Of a stretch of DNA of 64,000 nucleotides, positions 10,554 to 21,833 are shown one piece after another. The stretch lies in the NCBI GenBank assembly GCA_030407315.1, contig JALQPE010000598.1, forward strand, positions 124,001-188,000. The letters are read 5' to 3'. The DNA is from Asparagopsis taxiformis. Lineage: Eukaryota > Rhodophyta > Florideophyceae > Bonnemaisoniales > Bonnemaisoniaceae. How positions within the stretch are numbered: position 1 is the first letter of the stretch; each line of letters starts with the position of its first letter. Below the pieces are notes generated by a model. The model saw nothing but the letters and a program-made list of their open reading frames with translations. It had not been told where the DNA came from and did not search any database. Both the position numbers and the translations under genes were made by a program.

Positions 10554-11333
10554 TTACAACGCAAGCAAACCTCGAGAATCGAGCAAATTAAGACTGTAGT
10601 CCCGAACTTCATATTCGAGCACTTGGAAGATCTGACGCGCCCCAGCCGACGCAAACTCAATCGCCTCTTCAAACAACGACACATCGGGTAGCTTACTATT
10701 GAGCTGACACGTGGAAACCTTTCCAGTATGCGACAAAAGCGCCAACGTCAACTCCGGTCTATCCGCAGCACTTTCCAAAGAATTGACATCCACAACAAAA
10801 GTATTATCGACATAGCCAACACTACAAGCCACCACAAAGTCCGACATAGCAACACCAGCATTAACGAGTGCCAAGCTAGCGGCATTAATCGCTGCCACCA
10901 GCGCACCACCATCATCCTGCAAGACCTGCACATAAATATCAATCTGGCTTTTGGGATACGACTGCAGCAAAATCACACCCTCGAATGCCTTCTGCACGAT
11001 GAGTGCTGCAGCGGTGCTTTTGCGATCACCCTTCCACGTGTGACGACGCGAGCTACTCGCGAACATCGCGGTTGAAAATTCACATTTGATCAATGCACGA
11101 TCGTGTTGCAGATCGGCACGAGACGTCGGTTCACGCGGTCCGTAGACTGCGGCTAGAACTCGTGTATTTCCCTGTTCGTAGTATGCAGACCCATCAGATC
11201 GAGTCAACGCCCCCATTTGACAACGGATCTTACGCACCTCGCCAGGTCGACGGCCGTCGATGCGCAGACCATCCAATGAGATGTACTCCAGACCTCCGGC
11301 ACCACCGCGTCGTCGTTTCGCGTCCACGGGCAT
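10554..11333 (-). CDS. RRP41: Exosome subunit RRP41 (RNase PH fold)
   Basis: This is a 259-residue core subunit of the RNA exosome ring, which pairs with RRP45 and acts in 3'-5' RNA processing and decay in nucleus and cytoplasm. The N-terminal RNase PH domain shows the usual order: LDGLRIDGRRPGEVRKIRC near residue 20, GSAYYEQGNTRVLAAVYGPRE near 50, and the second domain with QVLQDDGGALVAAINAASLAL near 140. The C-terminal VCxxLxxD-like helix is present. Length and domain order are normal for RRP41/EXOSC4. The first in-frame ATG is at 11333. It is head-to-head with cornichon across about 530 bp. Confidence 0.95.
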   Translation of the reverse strand: MPVDAKRRRGGAGGLEYISLDGLRIDGRRPGEVRKIRCQMGALTRSDGSAYYEQGNTRVLAAVYGPREPTSRADLQHDRALIKCEFSTAMFASSSRRHTWKGDRKSTAAALIVQKAFEGVILLQSYPKSQIDIYVQVLQDDGGALVAAINAASLALVNAGVAMSDFVVACSVGYVDNTFVVDVNSLESAADRPELTLALLSHTGKVSTCQLNSKLPDVSLFEEAIEFASAGARQIFQVLEYEVRDYSLNLLDSRGLLAL

Positions 11334-11863
11334 TTTGTTGAGTGGGTTTACTGAAAATTGCAAAGCTACTCGTTCGGAGGGAAGGGTTGACTGCAGAGTA
11401 ATTGCAATTGATCTTGTCCTCAGTGAACTCGACGGGCGCCAGTGCAGACGGGCGGACGAATGACGAGCGATTCATTACTGTTCTGAAATCAAAGTGCAAT
11501 AGAAATGATGTTAAATATTTTGGGCCTTTTTTGGTACTTTTGAAGTGCTATTTACAGGATAATATGCCAGCAATGGAAACGCGCGTCTCAAAAACGCGAC
11601 AATGCGCACGGCGCTCCAGCAAGGTACACCAGTTGAAGATACACTTGTTCCAACTATAATCGCACCTCACGACCGGATCGATCTGTTGGGCATACGATCC
11701 GCTCAAGTGACCAACGCCGCTCCGCGTCATCTACCCAAATCGTCGATACGTTTGAAATCTGTCGACACACTCGCTCACTCGTCTGTTGCATCGATCGAAT
11801 CCCTCCAAATCGACACCCTCTACGCCACGAAAAGTCGCGATACAACTAACCTACCGCCAAGCG
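11334..11863. promoter_or_regulatory. Divergent promoter region RRP41 / cornichon
   Basis: This 530-bp interval holds both 5' flanks and leaders of two housekeeping genes transcribed away from each other. I see no TATA box near either start, in contrast to the lineage-specific genes at 33-59 kb. No individual site can be supported from sequence alone. Confidence 0.5.
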
Positions 11864-12277
11864 ATGAGCGTTATCGTAGAGGTATTGTTTTGGGCGGCAA
11901 TCTTCCTGGGAACTGCTGTTCTCCTTTTCTGTTCCGTCTATTCGCTCATTCTCTTCTCGGATCTAACGGTGGATCATATCAATCCGATAGAACTCTGTGA
12001 CCTCGTGAACGGCCTTGTCATCCCAGAATACGCTGGCCATCTTGCCCTCACGCTCATCATATTCGCGAGAGGATTTTTTGTTCCGGCGCTATTGAACGTG
12101 CCGCTGATTGTGTTTCACGCAATGCGTTACAAGGACAAGAAGCACCTACTCGATAATACATCCATATTCAACGATGTTGGAAGAGAACGGCGCATCTGCG
12201 AAATCAAGCTTGGCTACCATCTTGTGTTGTTCTTGATATATCTTTATTTCTTCGTCATTACACTGATAGCAGCCTAA
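11864..12277 (+). CDS. Cornichon/Erv14 family ER cargo receptor
   Basis: This is a 137-residue membrane protein of the cornichon family, which loads membrane cargo into COPII vesicles at the ER. The family hallmark DHINPIELCDLVN...PEY is at residues ~36-55, following a first membrane helix (~6-28). Two further hydrophobic segments follow (~58-80 and ~115-135). The KLGYHLVLFLIYLYFF segment matches the Erv14 KLGFHLLMFFFYLYR block. Length is the same as yeast Erv14. The start is the first in-frame ATG (GCGATGAGC). Confidence 0.94.
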   Translation: MSVIVEVLFWAAIFLGTAVLLFCSVYSLILFSDLTVDHINPIELCDLVNGLVIPEYAGHLALTLIIFARGFFVPALLNVPLIVFHAMRYKDKKHLLDNTSIFNDVGRERRICEIKLGYHLVLFLIYLYFFVITLIAA

Positions 12278-12579
12278 CTTCCTAATAAACCAATCTCAGC
12301 CTTAATTTACAATCCAGAGTAGACTCTAGCCTCGAAGAACCCTACAGGCCAATTGTGTTCACAAGGTGAACAACTGTAGCTATACGAAATTCACACGCCG
12401 TCTCTCAGCAGCAGTCAAGGCGATTACGACGTGCGACTCAAACGATAGCCGCTCCTGGAGCTTACTCTGCGGTTGCAAGGGGATGATCACTTCCACAAAC
12501 AAGGAAGGAACAGATTGCGCACCGCTAAATAAAAAATTATCTAAACATAAATACTAAATCTATTCACAACATCCAACAG
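12278..12579. other. Convergent 3' interval cornichon / COQ4
   Basis: About 300 bp holds the 3' ends of two genes that face each other. AATAAA-like words occur (AATAAACC near 12284, AATAAAAAAT near 12528). No gene is visible. Confidence 0.5.
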
Positions 12580-13272
12580 TCAAACTTTGCGCTTCTTCAT
12601 TCTAATCGGCGCCGGATAAATCCCCCATTGTCCCCGAAGCTGCTCCAAATCCCGATGCAAAACGTCCTCATATCTAATCGCGAGCAGATCGGGCGCACAA
12701 CGGCCACAGTCAACCGCCCATGGAATCAGGTGCTTCACTAGAATGCGTCGATCATCAGTCGACAGACGAAGCGGCCCCGCCACAGCGCTTAGCACAGCGA
12801 CGGGAAGCCCTGTCTGCGCTGCCTCGAACCACTTCTGCGCCAGTTCACCGAGAACGGTTGTGGGCATATCGGTGAGCACGTGCCATAGATCATGCACATC
12901 TCTGTAGCGTTGCAGGATCCACGCGTCTCGTGGATCGTCGACATATCTGACAAGCAGTCTCGACTCGGGATCAAAGCCCCTGTCATCCATAAAGCGAGCG
13001 TACTCACGTCCGAGACTGCCGTCTGGTAGCTCGTGAAGAGATGGCAGTGCTTCCGACCCGCCCTCCGGGAATCGAGAGGGTTGCAAACTGGACAGCATCT
13101 CGCGGCCAGATGAGGTGGCCTCTATCCGTTGACGGAGACGTGGTAGTGTGGAACCGCTTGTCAGGTCGCCTACCATTGCTACCATGTCGGCTCGACGGGG
13201 ATCCGCAAGGGCTATAGTGGCCGAGCCGACTGTCAGCGCGGTACGGGTAAGGAATGATAGCGGCCTGGACAT
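12580..13272 (-). CDS. COQ4: COQ4, ubiquinone biosynthesis protein
   Basis: This 230-residue protein acts at the matrix face of the inner mitochondrial membrane in the coenzyme Q synthome. The diagnostic metal-binding motif HDxxHx11E is intact: H127-D128, H131 and E143 in HDLWHVLTDMPTTVLGE. Flanking blocks GREYARFMDDRGFDPESR and W(F)EAAQTGLP, plus a late YEDVLHRDLEQLRGQWGIYP, are those of the family. The N-terminus (SRPLSFLTRTALTVGSAT) could be a weak mitochondrial leader. Size is within the family range. Confidence 0.93.
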   Translation of the reverse strand: MSRPLSFLTRTALTVGSATIALADPRRADMVAMVGDLTSGSTLPRLRQRIEATSSGREMLSSLQPSRFPEGGSEALPSLHELPDGSLGREYARFMDDRGFDPESRLLVRYVDDPRDAWILQRYRDVHDLWHVLTDMPTTVLGELAQKWFEAAQTGLPVAVLSAVAGPLRLSTDDRRILVKHLIPWAVDCGRCAPDLLAIRYEDVLHRDLEQLRGQWGIYPAPIRMKKRKV

Positions 13273-13723
13273 GGTGTTATAGTTGTGGCATTGGTGACTA
13301 GGTATGGGGTCGATTTGGAGGTTGACGGGAACAAAGCGTGGCCGATGGCATGGGGGAGGATGCGCTTATAAGCGGTCGGAGCGGGATGTGGGCGTCGACG
13401 AACAGAATTGGGAAGCGTAATTGTGGTAAAACTCCGAAAGTTTTAGTTTTTCTTCATGTTTTGATATAGATTTTATTGAAAAGTTTCTTGTCATCACGAA
13501 AAACCAAAGCTTGATGTAGGTGCTGGTATCGACGAAATACGCTTCAAGTCACGCAAGCTGTTTGCGACATTCTCGAGTATCCGATACAATTTGTTGTTAG
13601 ATTGTTGTAAGTAGAGCTTGGCATATGCAAATCATGGTTCACGCTGTGTTGGGATACGCAGCAACACAGTTACTGGGATGTGAACGGATCAGTGAATTTA
13701 TCGACACAATTTACAAATATACA
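13273..13723. other. 451-bp interval between THG1 and COQ4
   Basis: Both neighbours run on the minus strand, so this holds the COQ4 promoter and leader and the THG1 3' flank. Nothing else is visible. Confidence 0.45.
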
Positions 13724-14539
13724 TCACGGCTTGGGTATCCGCGGCGGCTCAAGATCAGAGGGGGCGAGTAAATGCGGATACTTTTGCCAAAAGGTATCAC
13801 CTATAATATCCACATGCAACGTTACAAACTTGTGCTCTTGTACGTCAATTTCTCTCTTTCTCTTCCCTGGGGCAAAATCCATCAACTCGGGATTCTTCAT
13901 AACAAATGACCCCTTCCTAAACATAATTGGTTCGTTATTATAATTGATACCAAACTGTGAGAACAAAATCTCATTTTTCTCCTTCGAAGTTGTCCCTTTG
14001 AGGCGAAGCTCCGCCTCTCGATTAGACATGGAAGCGCGATCCACCAAGGCCCAAAAGGCGGTATTGAACAAATTATTAACATGTGTATCAGCCTGTCTCC
14101 ACGAAAGGTAGTCGCGCAGATGCTTAGTGGTAGGGTAGAGGACGATTCGAGCATCAAAGCTCGGGGGAAATTGCAGCGCGATGTCGGTCATAAAACGCGG
14201 CCAATTAAAAACATACGCTGACGTGAACAGCGACAGGACAGTGGACAGAATCTTGCTGTGACGACGCGAAAATAACTGTGATTCACGCTTGAGAATGAAA
14301 GAATACTCATCACTTTCGCCATAGGCAAAGACAATGTGATCATCAAATGCCGAAAGTACTGCTTCAGCAGCGCTGTTCATAAGCTGCAGCGCGCGTTGAT
14401 CGTTTGGCTTGCGGAAATTGTGCGCTTTAGAAAACGATGTAAACGTGCGTCCATCCAATCGAATTACCCCCCAACAACCCGGAAGCAGCTTTTCGTCACG
14501 CTCAAACGCCTTGACGTACTCGAAGCGGGAACAAGCCAT
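13724..14539 (-). CDS. THG1: THG1, tRNA-His guanylyltransferase
   Basis: This enzyme adds the G-1 residue to the 5' end of tRNA-His by 3'-5' addition, needed for HisRS recognition. The product has 271 residues from the first in-frame ATG. The start MACSRFEYVKAFE aligns with the family (MANSKYEYVK). Metal-binding D29-G30 (RLDGRTF) and the carboxylates D77-E78 of GESDEYSF are present. The RRHSKILSTVLSLFTSAYVFNW helix and the HVNNLFNTAFW segment also follow the family. It is head-to-head with the SLC25 carrier. Confidence 0.96.
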   Translation of the reverse strand: MACSRFEYVKAFERDEKLLPGCWGVIRLDGRTFTSFSKAHNFRKPNDQRALQLMNSAAEAVLSAFDDHIVFAYGESDEYSFILKRESQLFSRRHSKILSTVLSLFTSAYVFNWPRFMTDIALQFPPSFDARIVLYPTTKHLRDYLSWRQADTHVNNLFNTAFWALVDRASMSNREAELRLKGTTSKEKNEILFSQFGINYNNEPIMFRKGSFVMKNPELMDFAPGKRKREIDVQEHKFVTLHVDIIGDTFWQKYPHLLAPSDLEPPRIPKP

Positions 14540-14940
14540 TTCATAAACCACATGGCCGCCCGTCCGCGTCGTCTTGATCACTGGAAACAATATACAAGTC
14601 CACGACACAGATAAGTTTTAAAAACAATTTCTCAACTTTCAGAGCAAGTTGTAATTGACAGTTGTCCCGAGCAGAGGCAGCGCGCCCCGTCTCGCAAGGC
14701 ATTTGTCACACCACAACGAGCGCTCCAATCGTCGCCGCGCGATAACCTACGCCATACCGAGCTACAACTCAACGTTTGATCTCCCAACCACAGATCTCGC
14801 AACAGTCTGTCCACATCAACTCGGTTTACAATTGGTCACTCACCCGAATCCCCATTCGCCACGACCACCGCCCGATAAAACAACCGCCGTCAGCACAACT
14901 CACCGCAGCCGACCATCTGCCGCCGCCCATCGTCGTCTCG
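14540..14940. promoter_or_regulatory. Divergent promoter region THG1 / SLC25 carrier
   Basis: This 401-bp interval separates two genes read outward. The part next to 14941 stays open in frame for 55 codons but contains no ATG, which fixes the carrier start. No TATA box is obvious. Confidence 0.45.
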
Positions 14941-15924
14941 ATGCATTTCTCACCCGCAACTGTCGCGCTGCGCAAGCAGGACCGACCCAATCCGATCCAG
15001 AATGTGCTACGCACAATAACCCGCCCTTTAGCAGACGGGCTCAATCTCGGCGAGCATCTCCTCGCAGGCGCGCTGGCGACCGCATCCGCTGTCGCCTCGA
15101 TGCACCCCATGGACACTGTGAAAACCGTCGTGCAAGCCGCTGGAAAGTCCTCCACGACCAAGCCCAACACCCTGGGTGCCGCCGTGTCCGTGGTGCGCAC
15201 GGGCGGGATTCCCGCGTTGTACAAGGGCCTTCATGTCAGTCTTGGCGGTCAGGTTCCGGCTGGTGCGATTAAATTTGCCGCGTATGAAACGTTTACACAG
15301 TTTGTGTCCTCCATCGCCCCCGACACTTCGAAAGCTGCTGTGGATTTTTCCTGCGCCGCTCTTGCGTTTGTTGTGTGTTCCGTCGTGCTTGTGCCTGGAG
15401 AGCTTATGAAGCAGAGAGTTCAGGCAGGCATTTATCCGGGCTTTCGGGCTGGTGTTCGCTCGATTTTGAAAAAGGAGGGCATCGGTGCGCTTTATACAGG
15501 TTATCGGGCAACGTTGTTGAGGGATGTGCCGTACACTATGCTGGAATTTGGTACATATTCTCAGTTGAAGAGAGGGTTTAGAGCTATAGCTAAGAAGGAG
15601 CGCTTGTCGTCTAGGGAGGAAGTTTGTTTAGGTGGAATTGCAGGTGGCTTGACAGGCTTTTTTACGACGCCAATGGATCTCGCCAAGACAAGGTTGATGA
15701 CACAGGGTATTGGTGCCACTGCAAAGTACTCGGGAGTTGTAGATGTTATGCGCAAGGTGGCCAGAACTGAAGGCACTTCTGGTTTGTTCAGAGGTTCCGC
15801 CGCAAGATGTGTTTGGCTCATCCCGTTCACTGCCGTGTTCTTTGGAGTGCATGAGGCATCCAAGCGGGCATTGATGGAGAGAAAGTTGGCCACAGCTACT
15901 GCTCAAAAATCAAGGGTTCCTTGA
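14941..15924 (+). CDS. Mitochondrial carrier (SLC25), SAM-carrier-like
   Basis: This is a 327-residue member of the three-repeat inner-membrane carrier family. The signature motifs are at the end of each odd helix: HPMDTVKT (~58), VPGELMKQR (~155) and TPMDLAKTR (~255), each followed by the matrix G-box (GIPALYKGL, GIGALYTGYRATLLRDVPY, GTSGLFRGSAARCVW). The second repeat, VPGELMKQRVQAG followed by a Tyr/Phe-rich helix, is closest to what I know of S-adenosylmethionine carriers, so methyl-donor import into mitochondria or plastid is plausible. Substrate identity is inference. The ATG is the first in frame. Confidence 0.85.
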   Translation: MHFSPATVALRKQDRPNPIQNVLRTITRPLADGLNLGEHLLAGALATASAVASMHPMDTVKTVVQAAGKSSTTKPNTLGAAVSVVRTGGIPALYKGLHVSLGGQVPAGAIKFAAYETFTQFVSSIAPDTSKAAVDFSCAALAFVVCSVVLVPGELMKQRVQAGIYPGFRAGVRSILKKEGIGALYTGYRATLLRDVPYTMLEFGTYSQLKRGFRAIAKKERLSSREEVCLGGIAGGLTGFFTTPMDLAKTRLMTQGIGATAKYSGVVDVMRKVARTEGTSGLFRGSAARCVWLIPFTAVFFGVHEASKRALMERKLATATAQKSRVP

Positions 15925-16234
15925 CGCTCATGGTTATAACCAGGCTTCTGTCCGGATATTTGGTTGCAATACAGCAACCAAACAGATGGTAGACGCGCGC
16001 TCGTGTCAGGTGCAGTTATGGCGTGCTCAACTTGCTCCTCGGAACAGAGGTATTCGAACAGTTACATCTTCACTTTAACCCGCTTATCGCATTTTCGACT
16101 CCATCCAAGCCTTTCAGAGCCGATCAAGGCCTACACCTACAACAGTCTTACTACTCATCCTGTGTCCTCAGGCATACAATTCCTTCTATTCATTACAGTA
16201 AACAATCTATCATTCATCCTCTCCGCTATTTTTT
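15925..16234. other. Convergent 3' interval
   Basis: About 310 bp lies between the carrier and the large disordered protein gene, which face each other. I see nothing in it beyond 3' flanks. Confidence 0.45.
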
Positions 16235-18408
16235 TCAACCGCGTTGAATCGGAGACGAAGGCGGCGGCGGCGGATCCCGCACACTCATGACGCGCGGCTT
16301 CTGCGGCGCAAAAGGTGGTGGTGGAGGCGGTGGTGGAACAACTCCATCCTGCGCCACAGGCGGAAGTCGAATACTCTTCGTCGAACGTGCCCGTCGACGA
16401 ATAGAAGGCTCCAAATTCAATTCACCGTTGTAACCGAACAACTCATCATCATCCTCCGAATACAGTACCTCATTCTCACTGTACGCCAGCATGGCACTCT
16501 TCGGAATTCCTCTGATCTGCTCCGCCATCGCCTTTGCAACAGCCTGCGATTGTCGCCTCGACGCCTCCCGAACCGCCTCCTTATCCTTGATCGAAACCCT
16601 TGACGCCCTCCTCGACATCCGCGCCGAGAAGATTCATCCGAAGCCAACGAGCTACTGTCACTCCATTCGCGTCGAGGGCTCGCTTGCATGTCGGGCGTGG
16701 ACACGTGCGAGCGAATGGGCGAACGCGGCGGAGGTGCGCGAAGCGCCGACGGAAGCGGCTGACGCTCTGCATTATTCTCACGCGACAGCATAATATTTCG
16801 GGGAACCGACTTGCTGGGCACTCGGGCAGTCAGGTTAGGCTCGATGATCACGGGCGATTCGTCACGGAAACTGACCGTCTTACGCTTACTATTTGACATG
16901 CGTCGCACCATTCCAGTCGAATTGAACGGCTCGGCCAACGGAAGGTCCAGGGGCGCATCGTGCTGCACACGCTGTAGAGCGGCCAACTTTGTGGCTGCAG
17001 ATGGCAGCGGGAATAGCTCCTCGTCTGTTGTCGGCGTGCCGATGTCTTCGCGCTCCATGGACACCTCGATTCCCGGTGCAGATAGCGCTGTTGCTGGCGG
17101 CATTTCTAAAGCCTGAGACCGCGCTTGCTGGAGGCGCTGCATTGCGTGTTGCTTGACTTCGTTCAGGTCCGCTGATGGCAGCTCGCCTTCCGTGCTGTCG
17201 GAGGAGCCGAATTCGTGTTGATGTGCCGAGAATGCCATGCTCTTGCGCTTGGAGCGCATCCCTTGCGGTCCAAGTGGAACATCTGAAGCTTCATAGTATG
17301 CATCGCCGTCTTCGATTGTGGGGATCTCTTGAGTTTCCGCGGGAGGTGTCGACGCCTTGTGCACGACCTTTTGTTTGCCGACAATGTCCAAGTTTTCCAG
17401 CCCGAGGAAGTTGTGCGAGCCGTCACCTTCGACGTCTTCATATCTCTCTGAAGAGTTGTTGGGTGCCCAAGAGTCAGATGACAGGGCTGGAGAAGAACGA
17501 ATATTGTACTCGTTGGACAATCGGGGGACGCGAATAGGTGCAAGCAATTCCTTGGGGGTGTTTTCCATTCGACGATTCAACTCGGCTTGCGACAACTTCC
17601 TGTCCGTTTCACTATTCCATGCAGTAGGGAGCGTACTATGACTGTCAGATCGCTTCCTGCTCGTCTCGCGTTTCGTCCCTACACCGTCAGATTTGCTCTT
17701 TCGCGACTTGATAGAGCGGAGCGATTTGTTGGAGCGCTTCATTCTAGACTTTTCCTTCTTAGATGGATGATGGTGGGAACTAACTGCAGTCTTGGAGTTG
17801 ACAGAATGTTCTGTTTCTTCAACCAATGGCATGTTCCCTTCTGCCACATTCTCACTCAGCACCAAGTCATCACTGTCTGCATAAGATTCGTCAACAGTGC
17901 TAGGCATCTCCACTTGTAGACGAACAGGCTTTGAAGGTGATTTCGGCAGAGCTTCGGGTGTCTTACTCTGCATGAGCAAATCCTCTGCAATGCGTTTCTC
18001 CAGTACATTCGACGCGGAATTGAATGCAGTGTCATCGGAAGACTTGTTTGCATTACCTGCTGAGTTCTCCTTCGCCTGAGCGGCAGCCCTGTTGTAACTT
18101 GGACCATGCACAATAATTTGCTTCCCAAGCTCCGGTAACTCGGGCAGCGTGGAAGGATCTACGGCAGTACCCCTCTTTTCCCTAGCTCTTTCCACAATCA
18201 CACGGGCGCTCTCGGTCTTTGCAGCAAAGCAATACGGCTCAGAATGTGCATACTCGGGGTGCAACTCCGCGACGGTCGTGGGAACAAAAATGGTCGGATC
18301 CGGAACGGGAACTGGGCGCTGTAGACGAGGATCATGCTGGTCTTCGCGAGAGAATCCAGGTTCCTCGAGAACGATTCTGTTCTTGGCGAAGCAGGCGAGA
18401 AGACGCAT
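16235..18408 (-). CDS. Large disordered Ser/Lys-rich protein, frame broken near 16620
   Basis: I do not recognise this protein. The main frame runs from ATG 18408 through about 595 residues of disordered, charged sequence: a KKEKSRMKRSNKSLRSIK basic patch, many Ser-Pro and RxxS sites, and a Pro-rich end. After about 16621 the main frame turns into improbable Arg-rich sequence (..RRGCRGGRQGF..) and stops at 16417. The +1 alternative frame, open from about 16632, gives a natural continuation: SRRASRVSIKDKEAVREASRR, SENEVLYSEDDDELFGYNG, a run of eight prolines, and a stop at 16235. The two frames join if one base is missing or two are extra in the sequence near 16619. I found no GT-AG intron that solves it. 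This is probably an assembly indel, otherwise a recent frameshift. Confidence 0.6.
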
Positions 18409-21400
18409 GGTGTCGGGATGCCGGCGGGCGGGCGGGACGGATAGGGCTGCGAGGAAGCGTCAGTCGATGAGCACACAGGGTAGGTCGGACGAGGCAAGAT
18501 GATGATGTATACGCAATACGGATGTCGTGCCTGCCGAGAGTTGTTCTAAGAGCACGTGCGACTGACGGGTGAGGTGGGAGAGTTGGGTTGTTTAGATAGC
18601 GAACACATGGTCGTGTAACGGGTCTCTTGCCGAAGCCTCTGTTGGGACGTTGGCACATCCAATGTAGGTTTCGGCAACGCCGTGAGGAACACCATGCGCC
18701 GTGCAAGCTCCGTGTCGGAACCGCAGGTACAACGGTCCAATTTTCAAATGTTTCATACATGCCTTGCGGATGGGGCGCTGTGATTGGCATTTGACGCGTA
18801 CATCACGGCGCAGGGTGTGCGCTGTAAGAAATTATGTGTGTTATGTTACACATGTTTTGATCCAACGGCTCTGACGTGCTACTCAGCTCCCGCTCAACCG
18901 TTTGATTGGTTATTTGCTCTGGTTAGGTCTGGTCATCCACTCGTCGTGCACGTTGCGTCGGTCCAAGATTTGCAATCAGCACGATCCTGTTCCACGCATA
19001 TTACCGTTACATCATCCTTGTGAATCTACATTTCCGCCTTCCCGCCCACTAAGCCACTAGTGGCACGCAATCACTTCTCCGACCCACGTAACTCGCCATA
19101 CATCTCGTCGGCAATCGGATGGAAGCGAGGCGCGCACGCGATGGTGTAGGTGCGCATGTTCCTCCCCACCCGTGGTCATGGTTCGCAATTCACTTCTACC
19201 TATGCTGTAACTGCTCGTGGACACTTGCGTCATCAGAATATCTCTTTCTGACGTACTCACTGTCGGATATCGATGAGAGACCGCTGTCAGGATATTCAGG
19301 CAGAACGATGAGTGCGCGCCCATTTGAACAACCTCTAGCTCATGAAGTAATGGTCTAAATGGCAGTGTCTTGCTTGCGTTTTCCATGCTTGGAGTCATTC
19401 TTATATGCTAGCCTTGGTGATACTGTCAACATGACCTATGCGATTCTTCATATGATACGTACTTGACCCGCGTCATTGAACCACTAGCACCGAGGCCGAT
19501 GAACAGAGACGCTGAACTGATTCATGTGTTCCGCCCTTTGTCGCCGATAGTGTCTTACCGACTTGGTGCTGGATGCAGCAAGCAGAACTGTGCAGCGGTA
19601 GTAGTGCGGCAAGGTTCCTTTCAGAATAGAATAGTCCGCTATGGCGTAGGTAGTGGACGAGTGTACTGTACCATCCTGTCATACTCAGCGGGTGAGGAAA
19701 TCACATCAACTAGCCCATTCACAGTAGAGAAGGGGTTGGATTGTGGACGTTGACAGACCCCGAGTCACATATCAATAATTCACAAGGTATCTGTAGCCCT
19801 ACTCCATAAGCTAACGACATGAACTACGGCAACTTCCAACGTCTTCCATTGAAAACCGATTGAAAACGTGTGAAGTCTCCACATAGTCCAACTATCGCAA
19901 GCGACGCGTTCAATTACATCTTGCTTCAAGTCCATCAGAAACGTTCGCACTCTGAAACTAGACCTTGAAACCCCACATAGGGTGCTTCATTAACGGCACA
20001 TACAGTCTCCGTGTCAATAGGTACACAACAACATACGTTCCGCCTCGCTTCGCGCGGCTCTCCGTCACTGACGTTTCTATGGCGGCTGCGACTCCTTGCG
20101 AGCTGGAATGCGTCAATTCAAATTGTTGGTTGGTTACATAAACTGATAGATTGCGGTCTCATGTCCAGAACAAGATGCTTGGAAGAAAACCCAATTCGTC
20201 CCGCTGTGCCGCCACGTCGGCGGAAAGTAGGGTTCGACTCACACCACGAGGACAAGGCCTGCATGCAGCCTGACATTCGTGTGCGCTCTAGTTTTTTTCT
20301 GTAACGGTTATATTTTGTTCGAGTCGTCAAGAGCGATCTCTGCGAAACAGCTGTAAGCATAGCCGAGTTGAAAATACCTCACGTGCTACCCCGGCGTGTA
20401 TTTCAAATTGGCAGGGACCAGTTGGCTGACTTGAGATACGCTGATACTCCATTGGGGTAGTGTTTGTTTTTTCGCGAAGAATTGAATTGTACCGGCGCGG
20501 GGTGTTTGTTTTGTTGACTTAGCGTGCGCTGCTCGTGTGAGAAACGCTACTGGAAGCGGTTTTCTGTAATTTGATTAATGGAATACTTTGTGCTGAATCA
20601 GCACTTGTGCAGATAGTCATGTGACTTGCCAGCGCAAAACTTCAGCCACGTCTGTTCGCATGGGCTGCGATCGCGGGCGTGAGACGCTGAGAGAAATAAT
20701 TTCGCCCACTGATTTCGTGTTGTCCAGCTTTAACTGAGGTTGTTTTGTCCCAGATCTGCACAGACACTGGTTGGGATATGGAAAAAGTTTGGATGGGGTT
20801 ACACTTTCCATGCGTTGTCTATCCGATGTTACATGTGTTACACATTGCCATTTTTTGAATGGGAACAGAAAGAAACACATGACATTTACAGAGCGAGCGG
20901 GGTGAGATTGACTGAAGTTTTAGCGGATTATAGGAAGTGCGTGTGTCGAGAGGTGTGATTGCAGTGTATGCAGAAGGGCGTCGTATGTTGGGAGGCGGGG
21001 ATTGGGGTTGTCTCAGAGGAACATTGGGGGCTCTGAGGAATTCACAGTCTTTGCCACATGGACCATGCGAGTCACTGCATATTTCTACATGGTGGGTAGG
21101 ATGGTCGTAGAGAGGTTTCCGCACCGATACTTTCCCAAGCATCACCTGTGATGGAAGCAAGATTTTCGACTCGCAGTTCTTTCACCAAGCGGCTCGTCGG
21201 AGCTGTAACAACCTTATAGCCCCATGTCATACTGGTATCTGAGCATAGAGCGCATAAATTTATCACAGTTGAGAGGAATTTGGTCAAACTGTGCAGAACT
21301 GGTTCGCCCTATCCATATCGAACCAGTGTGTTCACAATGTGAAGTAGCTTGGGAACCCTTCGTCTATCCTCCGCCTATGACCTCCCAGGGCAACGGCCTC

Positions 21401-21833
21401 TGAAAAGACATTGCGTAGAATCAAGGTGGGGCAGATCCGGTGCAAGAAAACTGTGGATTTCATTCGCTACGGGCCAAAATTGTGCATCACGTCACAAGTC
21501 AATTTGCCGCTACGGTCCCCGCGACTGATTGAGTTGCAACGCGCACAAATTCAGCCGACAACGCAATACATTTAGACAAGAGATGCAAATTCATGCCGCG
21601 CCTACTTCTATTCGGCTATAGACGTAACGCACAACCTCCTTATGAGGACGTCAAATTGGCGTTCATCGCTGTATCCTCGCTGTGCCATACGAAACATACA
21701 TCTACAAATATCGCAGAAATAGGCGTGCACCATACCTTGCAAATCTCAAGGATACTTTCTCGCGAAAGCACGTCCAACTCAAGTGAATGCCCCACAAACG
21801 ACAACCCATCATCTACAAGACAACTGAACTCAA
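18409..21833. other. 3.4-kb gene-free interval
   Basis: I find no coding region or RNA gene that I can support. Short frames on both strands lack family resemblance and mostly lack an ATG. A T-arm-like word at 20231-20241 (GGGTTCGACTC) is not flanked by pairing stems. The left end is the promoter and leader of the gene at 18408 and the right end that of the ubiquitin-like gene. It may hold degraded repeats or an intron-rich gene that I could not assemble. Confidence 0.4.

Noticed and set aside
16280..16345. GGTGGTGG-rich stretch as a G-quadruplex or microsatellite
   Set aside because: It is explained as the antisense of the Pro codons in the Pro-rich tail of the disordered protein.
20218..20250. 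T-arm-like word GGGTTCGACTC suggesting a tRNA
   Set aside because: The flanking bases do not form T or acceptor stems and no anticodon arm lies upstream.
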